Assembly: GCF_019956415.1 (NCBI RefSeq)
Contig: NZ_JAHBDK010000015.1
Location: 62,001-126,000, forward strand
Direction: 5' to 3'
From: Pseudomonas sp. GL-B-19
GTDB taxonomy: Bacteria; Pseudomonadota; Gammaproteobacteria; Pseudomonadales; Pseudomonadaceae
DNA length: 64,000 nt
Position numbers and translations under genes: made by a program. Positions within the stretch are counted from its first letter, which is position 1. Each line of letters starts with the position of its first letter. Below are positions 46,548 through 59,341 of the stretch, piece by piece. The notes beneath the pieces are model-generated. The model did not search any database. It worked only from the letters and a program-made list of their open reading frames with translations, and was not told the origin of the DNA.

Positions 46548-46954
46548 GATCGGTGTACACCCGCCGCTCCTCACCACTCATCAGGCCGAGCGTTAGCTCG
46601 CCTGCAGCTTTTGATCTTGATCCACCCGCCCCTTCGGGAGGCTGAGTGGAGGTGTTCATCCGGGGAGTGGCGCGTAGCGCCGTTCGACGCAGTCGAACAC
46701 GCTGCATGTAGGTCGAAGCGAAGCCGACCGGAGGGCAGTGTCCCCGGATGGATACCGGAGCGAAGGAACGCCGAGCCCTGGCGAGGGGCCGGACGCTCGG
46801 GGCGAGCCTTTTTTTGCTTACTTTTTTTTGGCGTTTGAAAAAAAAGTGAGGCGCCGTAAGGGCGAAACCCTAAGTGGCCGTTACCGCAGCAACGGATATG
46901 TACCCCAAAAACAACAGCATGGTCGGCCCAAAGGCCGCCATCGCAGCCAACAAA
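46548..46954. repeat. Repeat-rich non-coding block
   Basis: About 400 bp with no credible gene. It includes short inverted repeats, a T-rich stretch (46808-46825), then AAAAAAAAG, and a GGCGCCGTAAGGGCGAAACCCTAAGTGGCC segment. From memory, blocks of this wording recur between genes in fluorescent pseudomonads, but no count is available. ORFs in it are low complexity and not supported. Confidence 0.5.
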
Positions 46955-46984
46955 AAACCCGCTGAACGCAAATTCAGCGGGTTT
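46955..46984 (-). terminator. Intrinsic terminator after the YqfO-like gene
   Basis: AAACCCGCTGAA and TTCAGCGGGTTT (12-nt arms, 6-nt loop). On the minus strand six T follow the stem. It closes the purL-YqfO-like transcript. Confidence 0.9.
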
Positions 46985-47005
46985 CTCATTTCAGCAGCCA
47001 GAAGA

Positions 47006-47317
47006 TCAAAAATCCTCCAACCGCCACACCTCATAAGCCGGCGTCTCATAGGGATGACTCTCTTTCAGAGCCACCACCACCGCCCGAATCAACTCATCGC
47101 TGACCACCAGCTCAACCTTCCATTCCTCAACCTGTTCGACCTGCCCCGCTTCACCAATAAACGGCTGACTGCCGTCCAACGGGCGAAACTGGCCGAGGCC
47201 GAGCACTTGCCAGGCGCAATTATCGTAAGCGCCGATCCGTCCGCCACCAGCGGCGAATACGGCACTCTTGACCTGTTCCACATGACTGGCCGGAACAAAA
47301 AAACTGAGCTTGTACAC
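47006..47317 (-). CDS. YqfO/NIF3-insert-like small protein
   Basis: A 103-residue protein, MYKLSFFVPASHVEQVKSAVFAAGGGRIGAYDNC, with a C-terminal ALKESHPYETPAYEVW. These are the hallmarks of the PII/CutA-like domain inserted in NIF3 (YqfO) proteins, occurring here alone. The function is unknown. It lies 20 bp downstream of purL and shares its terminator. Confidence 0.8.
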   Translation of the reverse strand: MYKLSFFVPASHVEQVKSAVFAAGGGRIGAYDNCAWQVLGLGQFRPLDGSQPFIGEAGQVEQVEEWKVELVVSDELIRAVVVALKESHPYETPAYEVWRLEDF

Positions 47318-47337
47318 AGCGCTTAGTTAACCCGCTT

Positions 47338-50300
47338 TTAGTTTACCCAGACTCGAGCATTACGGAACATACGCATCCACGGCGCGTCTTCGTTCCAGTC
47401 TTCCGAACGCCACGAGTTCTGCACGGCGCGGAACACACGTTCCGGGTGCGGCATCATGATCGTTACGCGACCGTCGCGGCTGGTCAAACCGGTGATCCCG
47501 CGCGGCGAGCCGTTCGGGTTGGCCGGGTATTTTTCAGTGACCTTGCCGTGGTTGTCGACGAAACGCATCGCCACGCAACCCGACAGATCGGCTTCCAGCA
47601 ACGCTTCTTCGCTGGCGAACTCGGCATGACCTTCGCCGTGAGCGATGGCGATTGGCATACGCGAACCGGCCATGCCTTGCAGGAAGATCGAATTCGACTC
47701 CTGGACCTGCACCATCGCCACGCGCGCTTCGAACTGCTCGGAGCGGTTACGCACGAAGTGCGGCCAGAACTCGCTGCCCGGAATCAGCTCGTGCAGGTTG
47801 GACATCATCTGGCAACCGTTGCACACACCGAGGGTGAAGCTGTCGTTACGTTCGAAGAAACCCTGGAACGCATCGCGAGCACGGCTGTTGAACAGCGCGG
47901 ACTTGGCCCAGCCTTCGCCGGCACCGAGTACGTCGCCGTAGGAGAAACCACCGCACGCCACCAGACCTTTGAACTCGTTCAGGTCGACACGGCCGGCCAG
48001 AATGTCGCTCATGTGCACGTCGATTGCGTTGAAACCGGCGCGATCGAACGCGGCCGCCATTTCCACCTGACCGTTGACGCCCTGCTCACGCAGTACGGCA
48101 ACCTGTGGGCGGATGCCTTTTTTGATGTAAGGCGCGGCGACGTCCTGGTTGACGTCGAAGCTGAGCTTGACGCTCAGACCCGGGTTGTCTTCTTCCAGCA
48201 GCACGTCGAACTCTTGTTCGGCGCAGTCGGCGTTGTCACGCAGACGCTGGATCTGGTAGCTGGTTTCAGCCCACTGACGCTGCAGCAGACGACGCTGACC
48301 TTCGAATACGGTTTCGCCGTTGAAGGTGATGTTGATCTGGCCGTTGTTCATCGGCTGACCGATCACCGACACGCACTCGCCCAAACCGGCAGCGCTGAAT
48401 TGCGCGAGGATGTCCGGCGTGGAGTCCTGACGAACCTGAATCACGGCGCCCAGTTCTTCGTTGAACAGAATCGCGGCGATGTCGGCGGAGGTTTCCGCGA
48501 GACCGTCGAGGTTCAGGCTCAGACCGCAGTGACCGGCGAAGGCCATTTCCACCACGCTGGTCAGCAGACCACCGTCGGAACGGTCGTGGTACGCCAGCAG
48601 GTGACCGTCGGCGTTCAGGCCCTGGATCACGGCGAAGAAGGCTTTGAGGTCTTCGGAATCATCAACGTCCGGCGCTTGCGAGCCGAGCTTGCCGTGCACC
48701 TGGGCCAGGATCGAGGCGCCCATGCGGTTTTGACCACGGCCCAGATCGATCAGGATCAGGTCGGTGGTGCCCTTGTCCATGCGCAGTTCCGGGGTCAGGG
48801 TCTGACGGATGTCAGCCACTGGCGCGAAACCGGTCACGATCAGGGACATCGGCGAGGTCACGGTCTTGTCGACGCCTTCGTCGTTCCAGCGCGTGGCCAT
48901 GGACATGGAGTCCTTGCCCACCGGAATGGTGATGCCCAGCTCAGGGCACAGCTCCATGCCGACCGCTTTCACGGTGTCGTACAGACGCGCGTCTTCACCC
49001 GGATGACCGGCAGCGGACATCCAGTTCGCCGACAGTTTGATGTCGGAGATCTTGTTGATGCGCGAAGCGGCGATGTTGGTCAGGGTTTCGCCGATGGCCA
49101 TGCGGCCCGACGCCGGGGCGTCCAGCAGGGCCAGCGGAGTACGCTCGCCCATGGCCATGGCTTCACCGGTGTACACGTCGAAACTGGTGGCGGTGACGGC
49201 AACGTCGGCTACCGGAACCTGCCACGGGCCGACCATTTGGTCACGGGCCACGAGGCCGGTGATGGTGCGGTCGCCGATGGTGATCAGGAAGCTTTTGCTC
49301 GCCACGGCCGGGTGATGCAGAACGCGCTCTACGCAATCTGCAATCTCAAGCGTCGACGGATCGAAGTCATCGCCCAGTTCGTTTTCGCGAACGGCCGAAC
49401 GGTGCATGCGCGGGGCTTTGCCCAGCAGCACTTCCAGCGGCATGTCCACCGGGCTGTTGCCGAAGTGACTGTCGGTGACCGTCAGTTGCGGCTCGGCAGT
49501 GGCTTCGCCAACCACGGCGAACGGGCAACGCTCGCGCTCGCAGATCGCCTGGAAGCGTTCGAAGTCAGCCGGACCGACGGCCAGAACGTAGCGCTCTTGG
49601 GATTCGTTACTCCAGATTTCGTGCGGGGCCATGCCCGGCTCGTCGTTTGGAATGTTGCGCAGTTCAAAGCGGCCACCACGGTTGCCGTCGTTGACCAGTT
49701 CCGGGAAGGCGTTGGACAGACCGCCCGCACCCACGTCGTGGATGAAGCTGATCGGGTTGTTTTCACCCAGTTGCCAGCAACGGTCGATGACTTCCTGACA
49801 GCGGCGTTCCATCTCAGGGTTTTCGCGCTGTACGGATGCAAAGTCCAGGTCCGCCGAGCTGGTGCCGGTGGCCATGGAGGAAGCGGCGCCGCCGCCCAGA
49901 CCGATCAGCATCGCCGGGCCGCCCAGCACGATCAGCTTGGAGCCGACGGTGATCTCGCCTTTCTGTACGTGTTCGGCACGGATGTTACCCATGCCGCCGG
50001 CCAGCATGATCGGCTTGTGGTAACCGCGAACTTCGTCGCCACGCGGGGTGGTGATCGACTGTTCGAAGGTACGGAAATAACCGGTCAGGGCCGGACGACC
50101 GAATTCGTTGTTGAACGCGGCGCCACCCAGTGGGCCTTCGATCATGATGTCCAGCGCGGTCACGATGCGCTCAGGCTTGCCGTACGGCACTTCCCACGGC
50201 TGTTCGAAGCCCGGGATTTGCAGGTTGGACACGGTGAAACCGGTCAGGCCAGCCTTTGGCTTGGCACCACGGCCGGTCGCGCCTTCGTCACGAATCTCAC

Positions 50301-51234
50301 CGCCACTGCCGGTGGATGCGCCCGGGAACGGGGCAATCGCGGTCGGGTGGTTGTGGGTTTCGACTTTCATCAGAATGTGCACCGGTTCCTGCACCGCGCC
50401 GTACTGGCGGGTTTCAGGGTCCGGGAAGAAACGACCGGCAACGTTACCGACGATCACCGAAGCGTTGTCCTTATAAGCCGACAGAACGCCTTCGCTGTGC
50501 ATCACGTAGGTGTTCTTGATCATGCCGAACAGGCTTTTTTCCTGGCTCTGACCGTCGATGTCCCAACTGGCGTTGAAGATCTTGTGACGGCAGTGCTCGG
50601 AGTTCGCCTGGGCGAACATCATCAGTTCGATGTCGTGCGGGTTGCGCTTCAAACCGACGAAGGCGTTGACCAGGTAGTCGATTTCGTCTTCGGCCAGGGC
50701 CAGGCCCAGCTCGGTGTTGGCTTTTTCCAGCGCGGCGCGGCCGCCACCCAACACGTCGATCGCAGTCAACGGCTTCGGTTCGGCGTGGCTGAACAGGCCG
50801 GCGGCTTGTTCAAGGTTGGCCAGAACGATCTGCGTCATGCGGTCGTGCAAGGTGTCGGAAATCAGCTGTGCCTGGGCGTCGCTGAACTGGCCGGCGACGT
50901 AGAACGCGATGCCGCGCTCCAGCCGCTGGATCTTGTTCAGGCCACAGTTGCGGGCGATGTCGCTCGCTTTACTGGACCACGGCGAGATGGTGCCGAAACG
51001 CGGCAACACCAGGAACAGACGACCGGTCGGCTCTTGTACCGGAACACTTGGGCCGTACTTCAGAAGGCGCGCGAGCACCTGCTGTTCGTCGCCGGTCAGG
51101 ACGCCGGTAACTTCGGCGAAGTGAGCGAATTCAGCATACAAGCCGCTGACAGCCGGGACCTTCTGGCTCAGTTGCTCAAGGAGTTTGCTGTGGCGAAAGG
51201 CAGAAAGGGCAGGAGCGCCGCGCAGGATCAACAT
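47338..51234 (-). CDS. purL: Phosphoribosylformylglycinamidine synthase
   Basis: A 1298-residue FGAR amidotransferase, the full-length gamma-proteobacterial form. The N-terminus [22 protein letters not shown] is standard. The synthetase domain ([46 protein letters not shown]) is followed by a C-terminal glutaminase with nucleophile in [14 protein letters not shown] and the Glu/His pair ([10 protein letters not shown]). It converts FGAR to FGAM. It is divergent from mltF with a 274-bp gap holding both promoters. Confidence 0.98.
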   Translation of the reverse strand: MLILRGAPALSAFRHSKLLEQLSQKVPAVSGLYAEFAHFAEVTGVLTGDEQQVLARLLKYGPSVPVQEPTGRLFLVLPRFGTISPWSSKASDIARNCGLNKIQRLERGIAFYVAGQFSDAQAQLISDTLHDRMTQIVLANLEQAAGLFSHAEPKPLTAIDVLGGGRAALEKANTELGLALAEDEIDYLVNAFVGLKRNPHDIELMMFAQANSEHCRHKIFNASWDIDGQSQEKSLFGMIKNTYVMHSEGVLSAYKDNASVIVGNVAGRFFPDPETRQYGAVQEPVHILMKVETHNHPTAIAPFPGASTGSGGEIRDEGATGRGAKPKAGLTGFTVSNLQIPGFEQPWEVPYGKPERIVTALDIMIEGPLGGAAFNNEFGRPALTGYFRTFEQSITTPRGDEVRGYHKPIMLAGGMGNIRAEHVQKGEITVGSKLIVLGGPAMLIGLGGGAASSMATGTSSADLDFASVQRENPEMERRCQEVIDRCWQLGENNPISFIHDVGAGGLSNAFPELVNDGNRGGRFELRNIPNDEPGMAPHEIWSNESQERYVLAVGPADFERFQAICERERCPFAVVGEATAEPQLTVTDSHFGNSPVDMPLEVLLGKAPRMHRSAVRENELGDDFDPSTLEIADCVERVLHHPAVASKSFLITIGDRTITGLVARDQMVGPWQVPVADVAVTATSFDVYTGEAMAMGERTPLALLDAPASGRMAIGETLTNIAASRINKISDIKLSANWMSAAGHPGEDARLYDTVKAVGMELCPELGITIPVGKDSMSMATRWNDEGVDKTVTSPMSLIVTGFAPVADIRQTLTPELRMDKGTTDLILIDLGRGQNRMGASILAQVHGKLGSQAPDVDDSEDLKAFFAVIQGLNADGHLLAYHDRSDGGLLTSVVEMAFAGHCGLSLNLDGLAETSADIAAILFNEELGAVIQVRQDSTPDILAQFSAAGLGECVSVIGQPMNNGQINITFNGETVFEGQRRLLQRQWAETSYQIQRLRDNADCAEQEFDVLLEEDNPGLSVKLSFDVNQDVAAPYIKKGIRPQVAVLREQGVNGQVEMAAAFDRAGFNAIDVHMSDILAGRVDLNEFKGLVACGGFSYGDVLGAGEGWAKSALFNSRARDAFQGFFERNDSFTLGVCNGCQMMSNLHELIPGSEFWPHFVRNRSEQFEARVAMVQVQESNSIFLQGMAGSRMPIAIAHGEGHAEFASEEALLEADLSGCVAMRFVDNHGKVTEKYPANPNGSPRGITGLTSRDGRVTIMMPHPERVFRAVQNSWRSEDWNEDAPWMRMFRNARVWVN

Positions 51235-51358
51235 CTTCGGGACAGCCTCGGGAGGGGTGTGCTTTGAGGCCGTGCATTCTAGCCTAAACCGCCCGCGACA
51301 TCACCCGAAACGGTACAGGCGGCTGCACCTGGGTGGCGGACCGCAGATCCGGGCCTGA

Positions 51359-52969
<1,611 letters not shown>

Positions 52970-52987
52970 AACCCACCACCAATACAC

Positions 52988-53077
52988 TGTGGGAGCGAGC
53001 CTGCTCGCGATGAGGCCATTACATTCAACATCAGTGTTGAATGTCAGACCGCCATCGCGAGCAGGCTCACTCCCACA
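52988..53077. repeat. REPIN: inverted REP pair with a third inner palindrome
   Basis: REP arms at 52988-53011 and 53054-53077 (one mismatch). Between them ACATTCAACA-TCAG-TGTTGAATGT (53021-53044) forms another 10-bp stem, so the whole unit can fold into one long cruciform. Confidence 0.88.
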
Positions 53078-53094
53078 TTTGCTTCGTGTTGGCT

Positions 53095-53838
53095 TTAGTC
53101 TTTTGCGGCGGCCAGAATCAGCGCTTTCATTTCAGACACCGCCGACTTGAAGCCGACAAACAACGCATGCGCCACCAGCGCATGGCCGATGTTCAGTTCA
53201 TTGATGCCTTTGATTGCCGCCACCGCTTCCACGTTGTGGTAGTGCAGTCCGTGCCCGGCGTTGACGATCAACCCCTGAGCCAAGCCAAACGCGACACCGT
53301 CGGCTACACGCTTGAGCTCTTCAGCCACATCCGTCGGCGTCTCGGCATCGGCGTAACGACCGGTGTGCAGTTCGATAGCCGGCGCCCCCACACGACGGGA
53401 CGCTTCAATCTGCCGCTCATCCGCGTCGATGAACAGCGAGACTTCACAACCAATCTTCGACAAGCGATCTACGGCGGCTTTGATCCGCGCTTCCTGCCCT
53501 GCCACGTCCAGGCCTCCTTCAGTGGTCAGTTCCTGACGGGTTTCCGGGACCAGGCAAATGTGCGCCGGGCGGATGCGCTCAGCGAACACCATCATTTCTT
53601 CGGTGACACCCATTTCGAAGTTCATGCGGGTTTGCAGCACGTCCTTGAGCAACAGAACGTCGCGTTCCTGGATGTGCCGACGGTCTTCGCGCAAATGCAC
53701 GGTGATGCCGTCAGCGCCCGCCTCTTCCGCGTCCAGTGCTGCCTTGACCGGATCCGGATAGCGAGTGCCCCGGGCCTGACGCAGGGTGGCAACGTGGTCG
53801 ATGTTCACGCCAAGAAGAATGCGATTGCTGGTGGTCAC
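53095..53838 (-). CDS. pdxJ: Pyridoxine 5'-phosphate synthase
   Basis: A 247-residue TIM-barrel enzyme that condenses 3-amino-1-hydroxyacetone phosphate with DXP to make PNP (vitamin B6). [24 protein letters not shown] and [14 protein letters not shown] are diagnostic. GTG at 53838, with AGGAG seven bases upstream, starts the family-typical N-terminus. It is downstream of recO, 43 bp after it. Confidence 0.96.
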   Translation of the reverse strand: MTTSNRILLGVNIDHVATLRQARGTRYPDPVKAALDAEEAGADGITVHLREDRRHIQERDVLLLKDVLQTRMNFEMGVTEEMMVFAERIRPAHICLVPETRQELTTEGGLDVAGQEARIKAAVDRLSKIGCEVSLFIDADERQIEASRRVGAPAIELHTGRYADAETPTDVAEELKRVADGVAFGLAQGLIVNAGHGLHYHNVEAVAAIKGINELNIGHALVAHALFVGFKSAVSEMKALILAAAKD

Positions 53839-53881
53839 GGAAGCGCTCCTGAAGAGGGGAAAGTTCGGAGCACAGCATACC

Positions 53882-54568
53882 CTATGGCTTTCGAAACAAC
53901 TCTCGGGAAACCAACGGACGACCACCCAGATGCACAGCCAATGCTTGACGCATCAGACGCTTGGCGGCGGACAACGCCCCGGTCGCAGTCCAGTCGGCAT
54001 CGGCCATGGCCAACAGCTCGGCACCATTGAACAGTCCGGGTTGCAGCAGATAGACCTGCTCCAGACCAGCATCCACCTGCAAACGGTAGAGACCGTCCGG
54101 GGCGATGGGCTCGCCGTGGATGTCCGTGGTCAGAGCAAAGCCGTAACCGAGGTCGTCCAGCAAGCGCCATTCGAAAGAGCGCAACAACGGCTCCAGCGGA
54201 CGGCCTTCGGCCAGTGCGAGCAAGGTGGCGGCATAGTGGTCGAACACGGCGGGGTGCGGGTCTTCGGAGGGCAACAGACGGATCAGCAGTTCATTAAGGT
54301 AGAGACCGCTAAACAGCGCCTCACCACTGAGCCAGGTTGAAACACCGGCGGCTTCCATCCGCCCGACGTTCTTCAATTCACCGCGCCCCCGGAACTCGAC
54401 TTCCAGGGGTACGAACGGCCGCGCCAATGTCCCGGCCTTACCCCGCGCACTGCGCAACACCGCCCGCAGCCGACCTTGTGGCGTGAGGAAATCGACCAAC
54501 GCGCTGTTTTCGCGGTAGGCGCGACTGTGGAGCACGTAGGCGGGTTGGGCGGTAGGGGTTTGAGACAT
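53882..54568 (-). CDS. recO: DNA repair protein RecO
   Basis: A 228-residue recombination mediator that with RecR loads RecA onto SSB-coated DNA. The OB-fold opening ([34 protein letters not shown]) and the conserved [15 protein letters not shown] and [12 protein letters not shown] are present. The start at 54568 ([15 protein letters not shown]) fits the family length. It is in the order era-recO-pdxJ, with a REP pair before era's stop. Confidence 0.95.
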   Translation of the reverse strand: MSQTPTAQPAYVLHSRAYRENSALVDFLTPQGRLRAVLRSARGKAGTLARPFVPLEVEFRGRGELKNVGRMEAAGVSTWLSGEALFSGLYLNELLIRLLPSEDPHPAVFDHYAATLLALAEGRPLEPLLRSFEWRLLDDLGYGFALTTDIHGEPIAPDGLYRLQVDAGLEQVYLLQPGLFNGAELLAMADADWTATGALSAAKRLMRQALAVHLGGRPLVSRELFRKP

Positions 54569-54621
54569 GGAAGTCAGGGTACTCAATGGCAGCGCGCAGT
54601 CTTGCATACAACCCAAAACAA

Positions 54622-54711
54622 TGTGGGAGCGAGCCTGCTCGCGAAAGCGGTGTGACAGTCAACATCAATGCTGAATGTTACAACCTCTTCGCGAGCAGAC
54701 TCGCTCCCACA
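54622..54711. repeat. REP inverted pair between era and recO
   Basis: Arms at 54622-54644 and 54689-54711, of the GAGCGAGCCTGCTCGCGA type with one mismatch (CAGACTC). Confidence 0.88.
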
Positions 54712-54741
54712 AGGGTTTTTCAGTGTATCGGGAGCCGGGGT

Positions 54742-55644
54742 TTACAGGTCGCCGTAACCCAACGAACGCAATGCGCGCTCGTCATCGGACCAGCCGCCTT
54801 TCACTTTAACCCAAAGGTTGAGCATGATCTTGGAGTCGAACAGCAGCTCCATGTCCTTGCGCGCCTCAGTGCCGATACGCTTGATGCGTTCGCCCTTGTC
54901 GCCAATGATGATTTTCTTCTGGCCGTCACGTTCAACGAGGATCAAGGCATGGATGTGCAGGGTTTTGCCCTGCTGCTTGAACTCTTCGATTTCCACGGTG
55001 ATCTGGTACGGCAACTCAGCGCCCATCTGGCGCATGATTTTCTCACGCACCAGTTCAGCGGCGAGGAAGCGGCTGCTGCGGTCGGTGATCTGGTCTTCCG
55101 GGAAGAAGTGATCGTTCTCCGGCAGGTAACCGGCAATCACACGTTCCAGTGCTTCGAGGTTGTGCCCGTGCTGGGCCGAAATCGGCATGATCTGCGCGTT
55201 CGGCAGCTGCTCCTGCAACCAGGTCAGGTGCGGCATCAATTCGGCTTTGTCTTCGATGCGATCAGTCTTGTTCAGCGCCACGATCAACGGACCGGTCACG
55301 TACTGGACGCGCTCGAGGACCATCTGGTCTTCGTCAGTCCACTTGGTGCGGTCAACGACGAAGATCACCACGTCAACGTCTTTCAACGCCGCCGACGCAG
55401 TCTTGTTCATGTAGCGGTTCAGCGCTTTTTCGCCACCCTTGTGCATGCCCGGGGTATCGACGTAGATCGCCTGCACGGCACCTTCGGTCTTGATGCCCAG
55501 CATGTTGTGACGGGTGGTTTGCGGTTTGCGCGAGGTGATCGCCAGTTTCTGACCCAGGATGTGGTTCAGCAGCGTGGACTTGCCCACGTTGGGACGGCCG
55601 ACGATGGCAACATAGCCACAGCGAGTTGCAGTTGAATCAGTCAT
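54742..55644 (-). CDS. era: GTPase Era
   Basis: A 300-residue ribosome-assembly GTPase that binds 16S rRNA. G motifs: [21 protein letters not shown] and NKTD; the C-terminal KH domain is [28 protein letters not shown]. Its ATG at 55644 overlaps the rnc stop by 8 bp, consistent with translational coupling, as in E. coli rnc-era. Confidence 0.97.
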   Translation of the reverse strand: MTDSTATRCGYVAIVGRPNVGKSTLLNHILGQKLAITSRKPQTTRHNMLGIKTEGAVQAIYVDTPGMHKGGEKALNRYMNKTASAALKDVDVVIFVVDRTKWTDEDQMVLERVQYVTGPLIVALNKTDRIEDKAELMPHLTWLQEQLPNAQIMPISAQHGHNLEALERVIAGYLPENDHFFPEDQITDRSSRFLAAELVREKIMRQMGAELPYQITVEIEEFKQQGKTLHIHALILVERDGQKKIIIGDKGERIKRIGTEARKDMELLFDSKIMLNLWVKVKGGWSDDERALRSLGYGDL

Positions 55645-56326
55645 TGCCATTCTCCACACCCAGGGCAATCAGTGCTGCGGCGGCCGCTACCTGTTCGGCA
55701 ATACGACGACTCACACCCTGACCTCGGCTTTTTTCATTCAGTAAGGTGATTTCACATTCGACGAAGAACGTCCGGCAATGCGGCTCACCCTGGATATCCA
55801 CCACTTCGTAACGTGGCAGCTCACAACCACGCGATTGCAGAAATTCCTGCAGGCGTGTTTTTGGATCTTTGTTGGTGTCGACCAATGTCAGGCCTTCGAA
55901 CTCACCGGCCAGCCAGGCCAGCACGCGTTCGCGCGCCATGTCCATGCCGGCATCGAGGTAGATCGCACCAATCAGCGCTTCCAGGGCATCGGCCAGAATC
56001 GACTCGCGACGAAAACCGCCGCTTTTCAGTTCACCGGAGCCCAGGCGCAGGTAGTCGCCCAGATCAAAACCGCGGGCCAGTACGGCCAGGGTCTCGCCTT
56101 TCACCAGGCGCGCGCGCAAACGCGACAACTGGCCTTCACGCGCCAGCGGGAAGCGATCGAACAGCGCCTCGCCAGCGACGAAATTAAGGATGGCATCACC
56201 GAGGAATTCCAGGCGTTCGTTGTTACGCCCGGCAAAGCTGCGGTGAGTCAGGGCCAGGACCATCAGTTCCTGATCCTTGAAGGTGTAGCCGAGCTGACGC
56301 TCGAGACGGCTTAAGGAGACGCTCAC
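55637..56326 (-). CDS. rnc: Ribonuclease III
   Basis: A 229-residue dsRNA endonuclease. [16 protein letters not shown] is the signature, with catalytic acidic residues there and in [16 protein letters not shown]; the C-terminal dsRBD ([38 protein letters not shown]) follows. The start is GTG at 56326, whose first bases overlap the stop of a short upstream ORF (GTGA). Confidence 0.97.
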   Translation of the reverse strand: MSVSLSRLERQLGYTFKDQELMVLALTHRSFAGRNNERLEFLGDAILNFVAGEALFDRFPLAREGQLSRLRARLVKGETLAVLARGFDLGDYLRLGSGELKSGGFRRESILADALEALIGAIYLDAGMDMARERVLAWLAGEFEGLTLVDTNKDPKTRLQEFLQSRGCELPRYEVVDIQGEPHCRTFFVECEITLLNEKSRGQGVSRRIAEQVAAAAALIALGVENGND

Positions 56327-56442
56327 GGTTTACCCACGCTGAGTTCGTGGTTGGATTCCACCGCCATCGCCGAGAGTCGACGCAGGCCTGGGACAATTAA
56401 CGCTGTGTTCAAAAATAACGTCCTGAATATCATTGGCTTCAT
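56323..56442 (-). CDS. Small ORF (39 residues) overlapping the rnc start
   Basis: ATG at 56442 opens [19 protein letters not shown]..., a frame with a hydrophobic first half, ending in TGA inside the rnc GTGA. In many Pseudomonas genomes a longer DUF4845 gene lies between lepB and rnc; here the 184-bp gap can hold only this ORF, which shows no DUF4845 match. It may be a coupling peptide, a remnant or chance; no ribosome site is obvious. Confidence 0.3.
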   Translation of the reverse strand: MKPMIFRTLFLNTALIVPGLRRLSAMAVESNHELSVGKP

Positions 56443-56481
56443 GCTTGCGGTACCGATTGTGTCGGTTCCAGAAAAGCATTC

Positions 56482-56502
56482 GGCGCTGTGTTCAACAGCG
56501 CC
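56482..56502 (-). terminator. Hairpin downstream of lepB
   Basis: GGCGCTGT-GTTCA-ACAGCGCC, an 8-bp perfect stem 8 bp beyond the lepB stop, with a weak T-rich tail on the minus strand. It may partly separate lepA-lepB transcription from rnc-era. Confidence 0.55.
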
Positions 56503-56510
56503 GTGTGTGA

Positions 56511-57365
56511 TTACTTGATCAGGCCAACCCGCGAGAAATTCGGCAGGTGACTGAGTTTAGGTTCCGGCCAGCTCATCCAGACTGCGAAGGCCTTGCCGAC
56601 GATATTCTTGTCGGGAACCATGCCCAGCAGATCTTTGGGAATACTTGGATCATCCCAAAAGCGACTGTCGTTGGAGTTGTCGCGGTTGTCACCCATCATG
56701 AAGTAGTGCCCGGCCGGCACGGTCCACGAATGATCCGGGGTCGCGCGATAGCGGCTCATTTCCTTGCGGATCAGGTGCTCGGCAGCGCCGAGTTTTTCCT
56801 TGTAGAGCTCAGCACTGCCCAACGTGCCCGGCTCGGAGCCGACCATCTGTTCAGCAATCGACTCGCCGTTGACGAACAGACGCTTGTCAGCGGTATAACG
56901 AATCTTGTCACCCGGCAGGCCCACGACTCGCTTGATGTAGTTGACGTTCGGATCGCTCGGGTAGCGGAACACCATCACATCGCCGCGTTGTGGATCACCC
57001 ACTTCGATGACTTTCTTGTCGATTACCGGCAGGCGGATCCCGTAAGAAAACTTGTTCACCAAAATGAAGTCGCCAACATCCAGGGTCGGTTTCATCGAGC
57101 CGGAAGGAATCTGGAACGGTTCCACCAGGAACGAACGCAGGACCAGCACGATGAACAACACCGGGAAGAACGACTTGCCGTATTCGACCAGCAGCGGCTC
57201 TTTGTTCAGTTTCTCGACCACCACCACATCAGGCTGGCTGACGCTGCCCTGATAGGAGGCAATGGCAGCACGCCGACGCGGTGCCAGAAAAACCAGATCG
57301 AGCAACGCCAACAGGCCGCAGACGAACACGGCGATGACCAGCAACAGCGGGAAATTTAGTGACAT
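56511..57365 (-). CDS. lepB: Signal peptidase I
   Basis: A 284-residue inner-membrane protease that removes Sec and Tat signal peptides. Two N-terminal membrane segments (LLLVIAVFVCGLLALLDLVFLAP and SFFPVLFIVLVLRSFLVEP) precede the catalytic Ser in QIPSGSMKPTLDVGD and Lys in YIKRVVGLPGDKI; GDNRDNSNDSR follows. It starts 5 bp after lepA ends. Confidence 0.96.
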   Translation of the reverse strand: MSLNFPLLLVIAVFVCGLLALLDLVFLAPRRRAAIASYQGSVSQPDVVVVEKLNKEPLLVEYGKSFFPVLFIVLVLRSFLVEPFQIPSGSMKPTLDVGDFILVNKFSYGIRLPVIDKKVIEVGDPQRGDVMVFRYPSDPNVNYIKRVVGLPGDKIRYTADKRLFVNGESIAEQMVGSEPGTLGSAELYKEKLGAAEHLIRKEMSRYRATPDHSWTVPAGHYFMMGDNRDNSNDSRFWDDPSIPKDLLGMVPDKNIVGKAFAVWMSWPEPKLSHLPNFSRVGLIK

Positions 57366-57370
57366 AGGAC

Positions 57371-59170
57371 CTAACTATCCAACCTGAGCACTGCAAGGAA
57401 GGCTTCTTGTGGAATTTCCACGTTGCCGACTTGCTTCATGCGTTTTTTACCGGCCTTTTGCTTTTCAAGCAGTTTCTTCTTACGGCTAACGTCACCGCCG
57501 TAGCATTTGGCCAATACGTTCTTTCTGAGTGCCTTGACGGAGGTTCGCGCAATGATCTGCCCGCCAATGGCGGCCTGGATCGCGACGTCGAACATCTGGC
57601 GCGGAATCAGTTCTTTCATCTTCTCGGTCAACTGGCGACCTTTGTAGTGCGCGTTATCCTTGTGCACGATCAGCGCCAGGGCGTCGACCTTGTCACCGTT
57701 GATCAGCACGTCCAGTTTCACCAGACTAGCCGATTGATAACGGTCGAAATGGTAATCCAGCGAAGCATAACCACGACTGGTCGATTTCAGACGGTCGAAG
57801 AAGTCCAGGACCACTTCGTTCATCGGCAAATCGTAGGTCACCTGGACCTGGGAACCGAGGAACAACATGTCGTGTTGCACGCCACGTTTTTCGATACACA
57901 GGGTAATGACGTTGCCCAAGTGCTCTTGCGGCACAAGAATATTGGCCCGCACGATCGGCTCACGCATGTCTTCGATCGAGGACAGGTCCGGAAGCTTCGA
58001 CGGGTTATCGACGTAAATCGTTTCGCCGGTTTTCAGCAACAGCTCAAAAATTACTGTCGGCGCTGTGGTGATCAGGTCCAGGTCGTACTCGCGCTCCAGG
58101 CGCTCCTGGATGATTTCCATGTGCAGCATGCCGAGGAATCCGCAACGGAAACCGAAGCCCAGGGCGTCGGAGCTTTCCGGGGTGTACTGCAGGGACGAGT
58201 CATTGAGCGTGAGCTTTTGCAGGGCCTCACGGAAGTCTTCGAAGTCGTCGGAGCTGACCGGGAACAGACCGGCGTAGACCTGCGGCTGAATGCGCTTGAA
58301 CCCTGGCAGCACGTCGACGTCTGGCGTCGAGCTCAAGGTCAGGGTATCGCCCACTGGCGCACCGTGAATGTCCTTGATGCTGGCAATGATGAAGCCCACT
58401 TCACCGGCCTTCAGGTCAGCGGTAGGGGTGTGTTTCGGGTTGAATACACCGACGCTGTCCACCAGGTGGATCTTGCCGGTGGATTTGACCAGGATCTTGT
58501 CGCCCTTCTTCACACGACCGTGGCGCACGCGTACCAGGGAAACAACGCCCAGGTAGTTGTCGAACCACGAGTCGATGATCAACGCTTGCAGCGGATCTTC
58601 GTAGTTGCCGGTCGGTGCAGGGATGGTGGCGACCAGGCGCTCGAGCACTTCATCGACGCCCAGACCGGTCTTGGCAGAGCACTCGACCGCGTCGGTGGCA
58701 TCGATGCCGATGATTTTTTCGATTTCTTCTTTAACGCGGTCCGGATCGGCCTGTGGCAGGTCGATCTTGTTCAGGACCGGCATGACTTCCAGGCCCTGCT
58801 CGATCGCCGTGTAGCAGTTGGCAACCGACTGCGCTTCAACGCCCTGACCGGCATCGACCACCAGCAAAGCACCCTCACAGGCCGCCAGCGACCGGCTGAC
58901 TTCGTAGGTGAAGTCAACGTGGCCGGGGGTGTCAATGAAGTTCAGCTGGTACTTGATGCCATCGCGAGCGGTGTAATAAAGGGTGACGCTGTGGGCCTTG
59001 ATGGTGATCCCGCGTTCACGCTCCAGGTCCATGGAGTCCAGCACCTGGGCTTCCATTTCGCGCTCGGCAAGGCCGCCGCACATCTGGATGAATCGATCAG
59101 CCAGCGTCGACTTGCCATGGTCAATGTGGGCGATGATGGAGAAATTGCGGATATGACTCAAATCACTCAC
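57371..59170 (-). CDS. lepA: Elongation factor 4
   Basis: A 599-residue ribosomal GTPase thought to assist translation under stress and ribosome assembly. G motifs: [33 protein letters not shown] and NKIDLPQAD. The LepA-specific C-terminal domain ends near [19 protein letters not shown]. lepB follows in the same transcript, 5 bp later. Confidence 0.98.
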   Translation of the reverse strand: MSDLSHIRNFSIIAHIDHGKSTLADRFIQMCGGLAEREMEAQVLDSMDLERERGITIKAHSVTLYYTARDGIKYQLNFIDTPGHVDFTYEVSRSLAACEGALLVVDAGQGVEAQSVANCYTAIEQGLEVMPVLNKIDLPQADPDRVKEEIEKIIGIDATDAVECSAKTGLGVDEVLERLVATIPAPTGNYEDPLQALIIDSWFDNYLGVVSLVRVRHGRVKKGDKILVKSTGKIHLVDSVGVFNPKHTPTADLKAGEVGFIIASIKDIHGAPVGDTLTLSSTPDVDVLPGFKRIQPQVYAGLFPVSSDDFEDFREALQKLTLNDSSLQYTPESSDALGFGFRCGFLGMLHMEIIQERLEREYDLDLITTAPTVIFELLLKTGETIYVDNPSKLPDLSSIEDMREPIVRANILVPQEHLGNVITLCIEKRGVQHDMLFLGSQVQVTYDLPMNEVVLDFFDRLKSTSRGYASLDYHFDRYQSASLVKLDVLINGDKVDALALIVHKDNAHYKGRQLTEKMKELIPRQMFDVAIQAAIGGQIIARTSVKALRKNVLAKCYGGDVSRKKKLLEKQKAGKKRMKQVGNVEIPQEAFLAVLRLDS

Positions 59171-59277
59171 GGATCAACACTCAAAAAGGCTGCAGGCATA
59201 GCCCGCCGAAAAATAGCCGGGAATTGTACCTGATCCACGGCGCAAGCGTCACGTTTGCAGGTCAGACGGCAGGTACA

Positions 59278-59309
59278 AAAACGCCCCGGTCTTGCGACAG
59301 GGGCGTTTT
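59278..59309 (-). terminator. Terminator of the lptF-lptG operon
   Basis: AAAACGCCCC (59278-59287) and GGGGCGTTTT (59300-59309) form a 10-bp stem with a 12-nt loop; T runs flank on both strands. Confidence 0.85.
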
Positions 59310-59341
59310 GAGTGACCGGCAAGGCCAGGAAAAACCCTGAA

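Noticed and set aside
46479..46838. 119-residue ORF in the repeat block after nagE
   Set aside because: Begins in a REP-like copy, is low in complexity and matches no known protein pattern.
47446..51267. A 1273-residue open frame on the plus strand across purL
   Set aside because: It is the antisense shadow of purL; long opposite frames are expected in GC-rich coding DNA, and it shows no recognisable domain or ribosome site.
57407..59233. 608-residue plus-strand frame across lepA
   Set aside because: Shadow of lepA, which has unmistakable GTPase motifs.
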